Shown here: positions 22,739-34,790 of the stretch, piece after piece
Layout of the letters: the number at the start of each line of letters is the position of its first letter
How positions within the stretch are numbered: the first letter of the stretch is position 1
From: Metridium senile
Lineage: Eukaryota; Cnidaria; Anthozoa; Actiniaria; Metridiidae
NCBI GenBank assembly: GCA_949775045.1
Contig: OX459098.1
Location: forward strand, 20,172,944 to 20,236,943
Direction of reading: 5' to 3'
Length of the DNA stretch: 64,000 nt
Notes under the pieces: model-generated
Database searches by the model: none
Seen by the model: only the letters and a program-made list of their open reading frames with translations
Told to the model about the DNA's origin: nothing
Translations under genes and position numbers: made by a program

Positions 22739-23289
22739 ATATCACCATAAAAACGTATTACGTCATAGTTTTAGATGTGATATTTATTTTATATCACCAA
22801 GGCAACACCTGACGTTTTAAGATACAAGAGATGACACAATATTTGTTTGATATCTCCATGGAAACACATTATATCCCAGCATGAGACGTAATATTTGTTT
22901 AATACATGTATATTAAAAGAACACATTTCATTGTAGGTTTTAATAGACAAGTGTTACATGTCATGGTTATATTTATTTGACAATAAATGCACACAAGATT
23001 ATTAAAGTTTTTGGTAGAACTAGCAATGTGCAGTTCACTATAAAATAACTCAACTTTAACTGAAAATGACTTCATTAATATAATACCTATCAGTCAAACA
23101 TCGTTGTAGCAGCCAAAGTTACTGTCAACAATATTAATACTGGAACGGATGTCAAAATGTCATTAATAGCTTTAATCAAAAGTACGATAATTTATTAAAG
23201 CTTTTTACCGAAATAGTCCGTTCAACACTAGCCACCACTGTAACAGTTTGCCATGATAATATATCATGAACACGTACGCCTAACAAATC
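22739..23289. other. 3' flank of gene 2
   Basis: The 3' region up to about 22,990 matches the gene 4 flank and includes a CCATGGAAACACATTAT motif related to the minisatellites at 32,535 and 33,650. Beyond the AATAAA at 22,982 nothing is supported. Confidence 0.5.
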
Positions 23290-23447
23290 ATTTGAAGAAC
23301 AAGAGAAAAAACGCCGACATCCATTGCAGCGTTAAAAACCCTTGGTAAGTTGACTATAGCTTTGGCAGCGAAAACGTGAAATAGGCGTTGTTGGTTATTC
23401 TGCAACCACAGATATTACCCTTAATGGGCGACATAAAGCGGTAAGAT

Positions 23448-23602
23448 AATCAGGAGCCCAGTTGTACGAAGCCTGAATAGCGCTATCCACCGGATAAATC
23501 CCTATCCAACGGATAAAACCTATACAAATTCTATACACTGGATAACTTCTATCAAGTGGATAACTTTATCCAGGTATCCTACAACTAGCCCCAGAAATGA
23601 TT
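23448..23602. mobile_element. MITE with GGATAA-rich interior
   Basis: GAGCCCAGTTGTACGA and the reverse complement of TCCTACAACTAGCCCC form imperfect terminal repeats. The interior repeats ACGGATAA/TGGATAA motifs. A related but distinct MITE (GGCCCAGTTGTTCAAAGC) is at 36,758. The second copy is near 60,205-60,360. Confidence 0.55.
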
Positions 23603-24089
23603 TTGGCAAATTCTTTGAGCATCTAAGGGACTGTATATATGAAGGCGGGATAACTCTATTGTCGTGTGTTGTTAACGGGGTTCTACCAACAACGTTAACG
23701 GGACAGACTGCTCTGATATCGATATTGGTAGGCTGGTATCTGGATCTTTATTTGTTGTAGTAGTATTGCATTGGACTTTCTCCTCTGCTCATCTACTTTA
23801 CAAGCTAAAACTTACTCATATTTATATCAAAATACAAGATAACATGAGCCTTTCGCTCTGACAAATAAGAACTAAGGTTCTGATTGGCTAACTGCATTGG
23901 CACGACTTCAATAAGGGACGGTTGCTAATCATGTGAAATTATCTTTAATACTATGTTTAACTTTTAGGGACATACTGAATTATCTTTTTGAGAGTAGTCA
24001 CACAATTGTGGGCAGCCAATCCTTATATTTTCCTAAACTATAATTAAGTAATGAGAAAGTTTCTTTTGACTAGAAGATCGACCATGAAT

Positions 24090-24490
24090 CATACGAATAA
24101 ACATGAATAACCGTTTGTGTAAAAGCCTGAGTGTCAGTTTGGTCAGGTACCAGTATAAGTCAAATGTGGCAAAACTCCAGCTAGTGCAAAATTTTGCAGT
24201 TCGTTTGTTGTCAGGAAAAAGGAAATTCGACCACGAACGCCCACGCGAAAGAACCTCAAGCTTCTACCTGTACAGGATTGTGTTCGCATACGTGATGCTG
24301 TATTAATGTTCAAATGCCTTAACAACTTATCACCAGAATACCTAGCTAGCAAAACTAATAGTCAAACGATCGGACATACATAAATATAATACAAGAAATA
24401 ATAATGACTTAAACCTGCCTAAATGCATGCAGGACTGCCAAGGCGCAGAATTCATTTCTTTTATAGAGGAACTGCCTGCTTCAGGAAATT
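24090..24490 (+). pseudogene. CR1/L2-like non-LTR reverse transcriptase, C-terminal relic (copy 1)
   Basis: Reading across frames gives KLQLVQNFAVRLLSGKRKFDH, then LKLLPVQD, then IRDAVLMFKCLNNLSPEYLAS, the typical C-terminal region of CR1/L2-clade reverse transcriptases. Stops and frameshifts are present. Near 24,470 this copy lacks 12 bp that copy 2 retains at about 61,251, removing part of the GTAIWNSLL segment. Confidence 0.8.
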
Positions 24491-24509
24491 AGAAATATTA
24501 TATGTTTTA

Positions 24510-24830
24510 ACTATATGTTTCTATTAATAACTAATGGTTGGGGAGACCTGGTAATGCCTCCCTGTACGTATATTTTTCATGCTCTAAGCCAATCAGAGAG
24601 TAAGTTATTCCTACTAAGCAGTGCCAGCTGCAAAAAAATTTCTACAAACCCCACGAACAGATATTTTAGACAGAACTCTTTCCTTGTTGGTCAAACTGCT
24701 GGAAATAATGAAGAACTGTCTGTTACAAAAGGTAAGATTACTAGCAATTAAACTAGTGCGGGCTGTGTCAGTGTTTGAAAGGTAACAATTGAAGGAAAAA
24801 TGTACGATTAGTAGCGGTTAAACTGTGATA
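24510..24830 (+). repeat. Dispersed 230-bp repeat plus minisatellite, copy 2
   Basis: Same repeat as at 17,370. It follows the CR1/L2-like relic and runs into AGCGGTTAAACT minisatellite sequence after CAAAAGGTAAGAT. Confidence 0.7.
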
Positions 24831-26689
24831 TTTTAAAAAGAGGTATTTACTGCTCTTCTTGGTAGGCTTGTATCAGCTCTTTTAATGTGTTCTTCTTGAG
24901 TTCTAAATTAGCTAAAAACGGGGTTGTATTTACATGAAATGTTGGCATATACATATACATATACATATTGGCATTACATTTAAGATTGTAAATAATCTGG
25001 CTTAACTTTAAACTTAAACTTCTATTGCGCAATTATCAAGACGAAATTTCCAATTGCGTCCTACTGTCCTAATAAATGCGTTTCGGTCATCACATTGTTT
25101 CTAGTTTCTCACGCAGTTTTAAATTCTGGCCATCACTGAGCTTTCATTTCGTTTCTTCTTTAAATGTTTTCAAACACACACAGCTGATCCACCAAACCAA
25201 ATGGGTTGTTGTTCTAATTCAGTAATATTTGAATAGTTAAAACATTATTGGAAAGCATGAGCCTGAACTTTGAATGAAATATCTCGAAAATTGCAGTTTT
25301 TAAAACGACAAAAATATTTAAATCAATGCAAAGCAATTGAGCGGCTCAATAAATGCGTAGAATGTATCTTTCCTTCTTTGACAAAATGTAACATATTTTC
25401 AAGTCATAAATCTTCATCACAAACTAATAATTGGATTTAAATAAGATTGTGTAGATCGAAATAACAATTAATTACTTGGAACCATAGTTATTAGAGCCAG
25501 GGGATCTCTCTGTTTTAACTAATTTGAACGTGATTAAAAATTAAAACTGAAGAGGCAGTCCGCCTAAGAACCGACCACTCGAATTTAGCGACATCACCGA
25601 TTTTGCCAAAACTTTCTGTGCTAAACAACTAATCCAAATGATGAATAGAAATCGCCTTCTTTTTAAGTTTAAGGTTTTTTTAATATTTTTTAAGCGATCA
25701 TTTTCCGACCCTGTCGAGAATGTGTAAAATAGCGATTTCCAACGATGACATTTGTGTCTAATTTCAAAGGCTCTAAAATCTTGGCCTTTAGATTAAACTT
25801 AGTCAGACTTCTTACCTATATTATTTTATGTTCGGGTAACCATTTTAGCAAAACAAATTTCAAAACCAATAAAATTGGAGTATTTGAAGAATTTTAGAAA
25901 ATAGCCGCCAGAAAGCTAATTTACATTTCCTCGAAGAGTACCAATACTAAAATGCATTTTTCTCAAAAGTGCAACGTAATCTGAAATCCAAAATATATTC
26001 GGCATAGAGTACTAGGATTAGTTAACAAGATTCAAGAATAACATTTTTGGGCAACGCGTATTTCGCGAAACTACAGCCTATTAGATATTGTTGATTTTTG
26101 CATTTTTGAGCCAAAAAGCGATCATTTTGCAAATCGTTCTAGTGCGAGTTAACTGGTTAGAGAAAGTTAGAAAGTGAAATAATTAGATAATAAGAGAAGC
26201 TTTATTGAAATAAACGGGTAAATGTTTATAAACAATTTTTTTTTTTCATTTTAACAAAGTCACACTGTATGCGTTACACACGTCAATTTTGATAAAAATT
26301 AGCATATTGCCGAAATATGCAGAATATTTTTCTTTAAATAAAACAAAAATATTCTATGATATTTTTATTGCTAACAGTCGTGGTTTTGTTTATTTAATGT
26401 GGCTTAATGGGATTTGAATAAATGTTTTTGAATAATTTTTTTGTAAAGACAAAGTAGATTGACAGCAGCTTTACTAATAGTTATTTATAGTTTTGATTGG
26501 TTTTTCACCAATATAAAAAGTCACGCCAACTTTCAGCATTCGCAAGATTCCAAAAATGAAGAGATTTTAGCTTGCAAATCGTTTTTCCGATCTTTTCAGT
26601 GAGGCGAAGGCGATATCAAAATATCGAAGCATTTCATTTAGCATAGCCACACTAAACGTTCGAAGTTCACCGTTGCGCAGGTAGCCGGT

Positions 26690-26890
26690 CACACAGACAA
26701 TATGTGTCAAAATAAATAGGGTATCTGGGGCAAAGTTCCGCGGCAAGCTCATCCAGTAGTCTCACTCTGTCATCTTCTTCAGCTTCCGCGATTGCTTCTA
26801 AGATGTCCTCTAGATTTTCTAGTATATTTCTCTGTTGATTTGTTTCCTTCTTGAAAACGCCAGTCGAGAGAAGAAACCTTGGACTTGACT
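26690..26890 (-). other. Possible coding relic inside the long-TIR element
   Basis: One minus-strand frame reads an acidic, coding-like stretch (ILENLEDILEAIAEAEED...) before a stop near 26,692. A second frame is open for 61 codons over 26,567-26,752. No domain is recognised. It could be a passenger or transposase remnant. Confidence 0.3.
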
Positions 26891-26919
26891 CTTTTTAAGA
26901 AGGCTCGAAATGGTTTCTG

Positions 26920-27371
26920 TATATATCTATATACCTACTTTATATTCCATGTTATGCAGCATTATTGTGAAACTATACAGTTAACCAATATATCATTTTG
27001 AAGCTTACGGATCTAGGATATCATTTTTTTTAATTATCGCGTTTGACGTTGCCATGACAACAGCAGGCCGCTGTAAAAAAAGTACCTAAAATTCCTGTAT
27101 TAAAGCTGATATCTCCAAATCCTTTACGTGAAAGTTTTTCTGAACTTGTTAATGTCTAGTTCCCTACCTGCTCTTGCAACTGAGGAAAAATAAAAAAATC
27201 TGTAATACGAAACCTTTACAAATAAAAACACCTACCATTTCATTGTGTTGTTATTAATGAAAATACATTTTGTACGCGTCAGAGGGGTCTTGTAAAATTA
27301 ACTATGAAAACTATGTAGTTTCACAATAATGCTGCATAACATGCAATATAAAGTTGGTATATAGATATATA
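26920..27371. repeat. Nested hairpin element, 56-bp arms
   Basis: CATGTTATGCAGCATTATTG and CAATAATGCTGCATAACATG are exact reverse complements. Pairing extends on both sides from the TATATATCTATATA end. The element lies inside the long-TIR element, probably as a later MITE insertion. Confidence 0.8.
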
Positions 27372-28017
27372 CACGCGCGTTGTTGGTATAAAAGCTGGAC
27401 TTCCTGTTCTATCTATATATATAAAGCAATTATTGGGGTTCCTGTGGTCTACGCGCGCTTTTGCTTCTAGCTGCCTCTACAACTGTATTACTATTCAAGA
27501 CTCAAGCTAGGGATAAAACTTCGAGCCTTCGAATTTGAAGTTTCGCGTATATTTACTAAATTTCAGCATCTATCCTTTTTAAGTTATGATAATGGCTAAC
27601 GGATAAATATATAATACACTGACGGAACTGACGGCTTATTTTAGATCAGTTTTACATGATTTCAGATTCGCGCGTAAAATAGATGCAATCTTGTAAATAA
27701 TCTTTAAGATCTCTTTTTACGCAGTGTCAGTCTTGAAACCGTGTAATATAATATTTTATTCAGTGACAATCCGTGGAAATGTAAGGGATTGATCTGTGTG
27801 TAAAGAAGTCAATAGAGTCAACTTCGGAATATGTATATGTATTTTACGCGCATTTGAAGTTATCAAAGCGTAAAAGAGATCTCAGAACGCAATTAATATT
27901 GATCATAGTACAGCAGCATTCAATGTGTGTTGAATTTTTCTAAATTACTTACGTGATCCTACGGGAATAGTTAGACCAAAGATTGATCTGACTTCGTGCA
28001 CCAGCTTCATTTTAAAA

Positions 28018-28299
28018 TCATTTGCCTCCAGAATATGATGGGTGCTGACAGATCTTGCTAGATCGCCAAAACTTACCCAGTGCACATCGATGTCTTGAAC
28101 AAATCGTCATTTCTTTTATTTTTCTTTCATTCAGATCTAAGAAGCCTGATCTTTTCAAAATAAGTTCTCTCTGAAAACTGCTCACGCGACAAATGGCACT
28201 TCGAAAGATGCGCAAAAATATCATCATTGTAATAAACTCGCCAGATCCACGACTAGGGCTACAAAGACTCTCATTATTGTTTACACTAAAAAAATCCAA
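28018..28299 (-). CDS. Unrecognised ORF inside the long-TIR element
   Basis: This 93-codon minus-strand ORF ends with Cys/His-containing sequence (TICSRHRCALGKFW, then CQHPSYSGG), suggestive of a small metal-binding fold. No family was recognised. It may be an exon of the element's cargo or transposase, and the ATG is only the first available. Confidence that it is expressed is low. Confidence 0.25.
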   Translation of the reverse strand: MDFFSVNNNESLCSPSRGSGEFITMMIFLRIFRSAICRVSSFQRELILKRSGFLDLNERKIKEMTICSRHRCALGKFWRSSKICQHPSYSGGK

Positions 28300-29694
28300 T
28301 AACCTACCATTGTTGAAAGAACGCGTATTTTATCAGTCTTGTAAATGAGCACATTAATAGACGGCGCACACGCGTTATTATTTGTGTATTGAGATGAAAT
28401 CGACAACTTGTGTAATTAATATAAACCTTCAAAGTGAGAGAATTATAGCTACAGTCATAGTATCAATGTCACAATTTGTTCCTACAATACAAACCTAGCA
28501 AGGTAAATAAAATCAAATAACTTTCTGAAAAATCAGAGAACTCTGTTATGAATTTAAATTGGAAAACTTATAGTACTAGTATGGAACGGAAAACAGCCCG
28601 ACAATATGCTAATTTTTATCAAAATTGACGTGTGTAACGCATTCAGCGTGACATTGTTTAAATGAAAAAAAAAATTGTTTACAAACATCATTTACCCGTT
28701 TATTTCAATAAAACTTCTCTTATTTTCTGATTATTTCACTTTCTAACTTTTTCTAACCAGTTAACTCGCACTAGAACGATTTGCAAAATTATCACTTTTT
28801 GCTCAAAAATGCAAAAATTAACAATATCTAATAGGCTGTAGTTTCGCGAAATACGCGTTACCCAAAAATGTTATTCTTGAATCTTGTTAACTAATCCTAG
28901 TACTCTATGCCGAATATATTTTGGATTTCAGATTACGTTGCACTTTTGAGAAAAATGCATTTTAGTATTGGTACTCTTCGAGGAAATGTAAATTAGCTTT
29001 CTGGCGGCTATTTTCTAAAATTCTTCAAATACTCCAATTTTATTGGTTTTGAAATTTGTTTTGCCAAAATGGTTTCCCGAACATAAAATAATATAGGTAA
29101 GAAGTCTGACTAAGTTTAATTTAAAGGCCAAGATTTTAGAGCCTTTGAAATTAGACACAAATGTCATCGTTGAAAATCGCTATTTTACACATTCTCGACA
29201 GGGTCGGAAAATGATCGCTTAAAAAATATTAAAAAAACCTTAAACTCAAAAAGAAAGCGATTTCTATTCATCATTTGGATTAGTTGTTTAGCACAGAAAG
29301 TTTTGGCAAAATCGGTGATGTCGCGAAATTCGAGTGGTCGGTTCTTAGGCGGACTGCCTCTGAACAATTGTTTTAATGAAGAACCTTCTAAGCAAACTAT
29401 TTTCATAGAAATATGTGAATTTGATGACTTCTGTATCACAAGAAAAGCTATTTAAAGCAAACAATTCCAAAGCAGGTGCTTTCGAGTGAATTTATTTATA
29501 AATTGCTTCGTTTGGCTTATGAATATTTGATAACTGTACTATTTACAACATACTATAGAAATCAGTAGACTGATAATCATGCCCCAAAAATTCCGTCCAC
29601 GTGACCAATTTTTTGGTACCACGAGATCAGTTTTTTGTATCACGTGATCGATTTCACATTTCAGTATGTAAAGAGATGTACTGAAGGTCGTAAA

Positions 29695-30823
29695 ATGTCT
29701 TTCAAACAAAGAGGGAGATTTTACGAACGCGGGAAAAGCCTTCAAGAATGTGTGAAAGGAGAAATTGTTGACTCTGTGTTGGAAGCAGGAGGCGATAGTA
29801 TGACTGCATTCTTTCCAGGCTACTGGAAGGATATTGGCGGTAAACACAAAGTACATGGTAAAACTGCGAAGGAAATCTGGACAACGTTTGTTAACACTGG
29901 TTGTGTCGAAGAAAAAAACGATTCCCTGGGAATCCTGCTAGAATTGGACCTGAAGAACTTCGACTTATTGAAGGCATGAAAACAGATAAGCCTTCTCTAT
30001 CCTACAAGAATGTACTGAGCTCTGTTGTACAACATGGAAACCTTCTCTATCCTACTAGAATGTGCTGAGCTCTGTTTTACAACATGGAAACTTACCTGCT
30101 GGCACCTCGGTATCAGCCATAGGCCGCGCTGTAAGAACAAGAATGTTAGAAGGCAAAATGACTTGGAAGCGGACGACCAGAAGCATTCACAATAAGTTCT
30201 CTGATGCTAGTGTAAACTACTGTCAGGATTTTCTAGATTTTCTAGATTACATGAGTCAAGTTGATCCGTATCGAGTGAAATTTTTCGACGAAAGTGGAGT
30301 ATCGCTTCAAGACTGTAACAAGCGATACGGTCACTCGACTATAAACACACCGTGTGTCGAAGTGGGAAGGCATTTAAACTCCCGAAATATAACATTAAAC
30401 TTACTCGTTGGTCTGAATGGAATATTATATGCAAACACTCTGAATGGAGCCGCAGATACGATTGAATTTTTGAACTTTTTTTCGGAGGCCAGCCAAAGTT
30501 CACAGAGAAATGGCAACCCCGTGTTGATGACCGGAGATATCGTTGTATTTGATAACTGCAGAACACATCATTATGCTGGAGGATTTGCTTTAGCACAATG
30601 GCTAGATGCTATGGGAATAGATGTTGTTTACTTACCCACATATAGCCCGGAATTAAACCCCATTGAACTCGTTTTTCAGAAACTGAAAATAGTTCTCAAG
30701 CGAGAAGAAATGCAGCAACTTGTAAGCGCAGATCTGCATGCTGCCATTTATTTCGCACTTGAAGAAATTACCGAAAATGACATTGCTGGATTTTACAGAA
30801 ATACTGAATTTTTATTTGTTTGA
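29695..30823 (+). pseudogene. IS630/Tc1-mariner-type transposase, broken (copy 1)
   Basis: The N-terminal frame (ATG 29,695) has a helix-turn-helix-like region (YERGKSLQECVKGEIVDSVL). It shifts frame near 29,910-29,980. Two adjacent 50-bp direct repeats at about 29,992-30,091 add a second frameshift and a stop (AAG to TAG). From 30,062 the frame is open to 30,823 and carries the DDE_3 catalytic region: VKFFDESG (first Asp), VVFDNCRTHH (second Asp) and YLPTYSPELNPIE (Glu). By my count 37 residues separate the second Asp and the Glu. All three acidic residues survive, but the gene cannot be translated as one protein. Confidence 0.85.
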
Positions 30824-31765
30824 GTAGTGTTCATACTATGACTCTATCGAGAGGACAATGACATTTGTCAGAAGTTTCAAACGATCACTTTTTGGAGCTT
30901 TTAGTTGACATGTTATGCAAGTATAAGATTCTCTCTTTACTCTCACTGTTAATACGTAAACCAATAATATGCGAAAACAAAACCTGAGCTTGATTGTTGA
31001 AAAACTAATGTAAAACACCGAGGAAATGAAATACTAGTAAAAAGTCTGAAGTAAAAAGGATATGTTGTTCAGTTACTAAGTATAGTTGGGGAAGTGTTGT
31101 GCCGCGCGGTTTCGATTCTGAAAATCCATCTAACAATTTACTTATTTAGCGAGATTCCTAGCATTTAATATGTCATAAAAGAAAGGAATAACTTGTAAAC
31201 TTATCTGAATAGTAAACGCTTTATTGTTTTTCATTTTCCAAACACTAAATCATGTATAAGTTTACGCGAAACGTGCGTAAACACATTAAACTCAATTCAC
31301 GCAGTTCATGACAATACTAGTATGTTTTTTTTACAACTATTGAAACTCAAGAACAGCATAACATAAACAAGGCCTTAGTACGTTAATTATTTTCAGGTTA
31401 AAGTAATATAAATAAATTTAAGACAACTCTAATTTTACAACTCTGATTTGCAGTTAGTAATGTACAATTCGATCACCTTCTTTGTCTTGTTTTTTCTCGA
31501 TACTCGGCAGAACTTAATCAGTAATGCACAGTTTCTGACAATTTCAAAGTAGTTTCTAAGTAGGTTTAGGCTGTTGATAAGCTGTGAGAGTGTTTAGCAT
31601 TGAGTATCAAGCTGTTTTGCGTAGTCAGTACAAGTGATTCCAAATTCTCTATGGTTTCGCGGACTTCTGAAGGCGACGGAATGTTTCCTTTATAATGTCG
31701 CTCAAGAATTTTACTATCTCTATTTATCAAACGCCAATCTTCTATAGCTTTATGAAAGCTTTATA
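30824..31765. other. Intergenic, no gene seen
   Basis: The first 210 bp belongs to duplication C. From 31,034 on the sequence is unique and AT-rich, with no supported exon. Confidence 0.5.
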
Positions 31766-32260
31766 CAAGAAAATGCAACTAGCCAATCAGCGCGAAGTTA
31801 ACAAGCTCATGTTGTTGGCATAGCCTATGACAGGAAAAAATTGCGCACCAAAACCTTGATTTTTTTTTTTTTGGTCAGAAAAATCGAAACTAAAACTCAA
31901 AAAACTATCAAAAATCAATATACAACAATATTTACAACATGCTATAACAAATATCGTCAATAAAATAAAATCATTATTGAAAATGTAAAGCATCAAATAA
32001 ACTTTTTTCAATACGTCGAGGCTCCCCTCCCTCGAAATGACAATTGGTCAGTGCGTGTTTTACATAGGTTTAGAAGCCATTAGGGACGACGGTCAACTTC
32101 ACGACTTCAAAAGTTCATTGAATCGTCGTTCAAGTCCAAAATATCTCAAGAGAAGCCATTCTAAATCTTTTTCCTTAGTTCTCGTTTCTTCTAGAAGAGC
32201 AAGTGATGCCACCTGTGCAGCTCTGACAAGTCGAAACGAGTCGAAACAACGGTCGAAACG
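31766..32260. repeat. About 490-bp direct repeat, copy 1
   Basis: It begins ACAAGAAAATGCAACTAGCC and ends near GACAAGTCGAAACGAGTCG. It recurs at 32,794-33,302 with small indels. The short ORFs inside are not convincing. Confidence 0.85.
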
Positions 32261-32284
32261 ACTGATAACCCGTCACACAGTTGT

Positions 32285-32550
32285 GACATGACATAATATT
32301 ACTACTAACAGATCATCATAGATACGCATTACGTCACAGTATTTACCGGTATAATATCGGTTACAAATGGCACATCTTTCCTAATTAACATCAACTGTCT
32401 AGAAACTATTTTAAAAGCTGTAAACAAACTATTTCTCCTCGCTCACCAATACGATCTTCATTTGTTCTATAGTAGAAAATATCATTTCAGCAAATATTAA
32501 TCATTTTTTCTTTTAGATAAGTGACTATAATGTGCTATCCCATAGATATT
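32285..32550 (+). pseudogene. Relic of the 3' flank of a family gene
   Basis: 32,290-32,410 matches the sequence after the gene 1 and 3 stops (AACAGATCATCATAGATACG and onward). 32,415-32,550 matches 16,605-16,740. The intervening DNA found in unit 1 is missing, so this is a collapsed copy of gene 1's downstream region. Confidence 0.7.
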
Positions 32551-32790
32551 ACCATAGCAACATAAAAAGTGCCATAGTGATAGATACAACCATGGAAACG
32601 TATACTGCCGTAGTGTAAGGTATCACCATGGAAACGTATGATGTCATAGTGCTAGGTATTGCCATGGAAGCACGTTATAGTGCTAGTTATCACCATGGAA
32701 ACGTATAATGTTATAGTGTTAAAAATCACCATGGAAACGTATAATGTTATAGTGTTAAAACTCACCATGGAAACGTATAATGTTATCTAG
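32535..32790. repeat. 36-bp minisatellite (AATCACCATGGAAACGTATA)
   Basis: About six to seven imperfect units of CACCATGGAAACGTATAATG plus TTATAGTGTTAAAA. The array starts with CTATCCCATAGATATTACCA, the stop-codon region of the PAN-F5/8C genes, so it appears to have grown from the gene's 3' UTR. Confidence 0.8.
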
Positions 32791-32793
32791 ATG

Positions 32794-33302
32794 ATACAAG
32801 AAAATGCAACTAGCCAATCAGCGCGAAGTTAACAAGCTCATGTTGTTGGCATAGGCTCAGGAAAAAAGGAAAAAATTGCGCACCAAAACCTGCCTCAGTA
32901 GAGTAGGGTACGAATGATTTTTTTTTTCGGTCAGAAAAATCGAAACTAAAACTCAAAAAACTATCAAAAATCAATATACAAATATATTTACAACACTGAT
33001 GATATAACAAATATCGTCAATAAAATAAAATCATTATTGAAAATGTAAAGCAAACTTTTTTCAATACGTCGAGGCTCCCCTACCTCGAAATGACAATTGG
33101 TCAGTGCGGGTTTTACATAGGTTTAGAAGCCATTAGGGACGACGGTCAACTTCACGACTTCAAAAGTTCATTGAATCGTCGTTCAAGTTCAAAATATCTC
33201 AAGAGAAGCCATTCTAAATCTTTTTCCTTAGTTCTCGTTTCTTCTAGAAGAGCAAGTGATGCCACCTGTGCAGCTCTGACAAGTCGAAACGAGTCGAAAC
33301 AA
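32794..33302. repeat. About 490-bp direct repeat, copy 2
   Basis: Matches 31,766-32,260. It flanks the minisatellite and gene-tail relic on the right. Confidence 0.85.
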
Positions 33303-33649
33303 AATTCGCAGTTAAAAACACGACTCTGCGAACCATGGTGAAAGGAGCTCGACTAAATTCCCTTCCAAAAAGCGTGTTTATATTATATTATATCAAGGTG
33401 CAAAGAAGTTTCACATGAATTGCACTCTTAATCCGTTGTATATTTTCTCTCTCAATATGACACGTACTGTTTTATGAAAATGAAAAAATATTGAAATACA
33501 TGCGAATGTTGGTTGAATGAACGGCAAGCTGGGGGTTTTCCCTTCGTTTTATTTATAGTTTTATACAATACCGCATTACAAAAATGCACGGGCTCAAGGC
33601 TAACAACTTTGGTGAATTCGTATGCAGGCCTGGTCGCAAATACATTACC

Positions 33650-33845
33650 TAGATAGTGTTACAAATCATCATGAAACGTATAATGTAATAGTGTTAAAAA
33701 TCACCATGGAAACGTATAATGTCATAGTGTTAAAAATCACCACGGAAACGAATAATGGCATAGTGTTAAAAATCACCACGGAAACTTTTAATGGAATAGT
33801 GTTAAAAATCACCATGGAAACGTATTATATCATAGTGTATTTTTA
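33650..33845. repeat. 36-bp minisatellite, second array
   Basis: Five units of GTGTTAAAAATCACCATGG plus AAACGTATAATG. The unit is exactly 36 bp, which gives a spurious 12-residue-repeat ORF. Same family as 32,535-32,790. Confidence 0.85.
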
Positions 33846-34309
33846 AAATGACTAAAAATCAACTGGAATGTCGACACCAAATACCTTTAACATCAACACA
33901 GGACTAAGATTTCTTCAAATTTATATCAGCAAACTATACGTATTATTTCCATCCCATATTTACTGTAAAAATGGATTCTTTGGGCTGCCTGTGGTATATT
34001 AAATAACTCATCTAAATGACATACTCGACTCTGAGTAACTGGATTGGTTGTGGGTTTCCTTTCTTATTCCGTACAATAAATACATTGAACACTTCGGGGT
34101 ACTTTTTACTTTGCGTTGTTATTTCATTTGAAATGCAGAGAAGGAGTGCCTCAGAAACTCGTATTTTATGTAGATGTATTATTAAAAGGAAATACAACCT
34201 AAGTTCTTGAAGAATTAATTACAAATACCACCTGTATTTGATGATGTATTTGATATTAAGCAATTTTCGCCAAATACGCGTGGTATTTTTCATTAATCCC
34301 CAAGTTTTT
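33846..34309. other. Intergenic, no gene seen
   Basis: Unique AT-rich sequence. Two overlapping ORFs of about 60 codons on opposite strands have no supporting features. Confidence 0.45.
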
Positions 34310-34790
34310 TTTAGCTTTTCACATTGTTAATATGATAATTATTCTGAATCTTGAAAATAATTAATATCGTTTTCAAGCGCATTCCATGGTAATTTGGACT
34401 TTTGTAGGTTCATGACCACAAAATAAAATTACTCTGGTAATACGTTGAAATGATCATTAAATAGCTAAATCTTTGGCTTTTCAAAGGCTAGATGATATGA
34501 TATCAATAGTAAAAGACCTGTTTTGTGAGAATCTGCCGTAAGATTTAAATAAATATATTGCTGGTTATTGTAGTAATTTTATTTCCAAAGAATTTAGTGA
34601 GCTTATTTTGAAACCAGATTAGACAAAAAAGTGCCTTACACCACCCTTCAAAGTTCTAAAACGAGCACGGTGACCAACCCTTTTTTATCTCAGTTTTTAG
34701 TTCTACCTATGTCATATTGTATGTAGAAAAATGTTTTAAAAATTCTGTCGATGCAATCCATGAGTTCCGAACTACCTTAAATGCTTGTTA
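34310..34790 (+). pseudogene. Relic 5' flank of a gene 2/4-type copy
   Basis: AGCTTTTCACATTGTTAATA through ATCCATGAGTTCCGAACTAC matches the upstream regions of genes 2 (19,490-19,900), 4 (46,855-47,290) and 5 (inverted). The hairpin, TATA and exons are missing. It is followed by a fragment of duplication A (34,795-34,943 matching 2,735-2,885). Confidence 0.75.

Larger units (their letters stand above)
25552..29360. mobile_element. 3.8 kb DNA transposon with about 760-bp terminal inverted repeats
   Basis: Ends are GAGGCAGTCCGCCTAAGAAC and its reverse complement. The arms 25,552-26,310 and 28,600-29,360 match closely in inverted orientation. Flanks are TGAA at 25,548-25,551 and 29,361-29,364, a 4-bp target duplication. 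The empty site is the continuous AAAACTGAACAATTG at about 62,336 in duplication C copy 2. No recognisable transposase is present, so it looks non-autonomous. I cannot assign the superfamily from ends and TSD alone. Confidence 0.92.
23290..31033. repeat. Segmental duplication C, copy 1
   Basis: This block matches 60,047-63,539 in the same orientation. It contains a MITE, a CR1/L2-like fragment, the dispersed repeat and an IS630/Tc1-like transposase. Copy 1 additionally holds the 3.8 kb element at 25,552-29,360. The two transposase copies carry different lesions. Confidence 0.9.

Noticed and set aside
33622..33846. ORF with perfect 12-residue repeats
   Set aside because: The minisatellite unit is 36 bp, a multiple of three, so the open frame is automatic.
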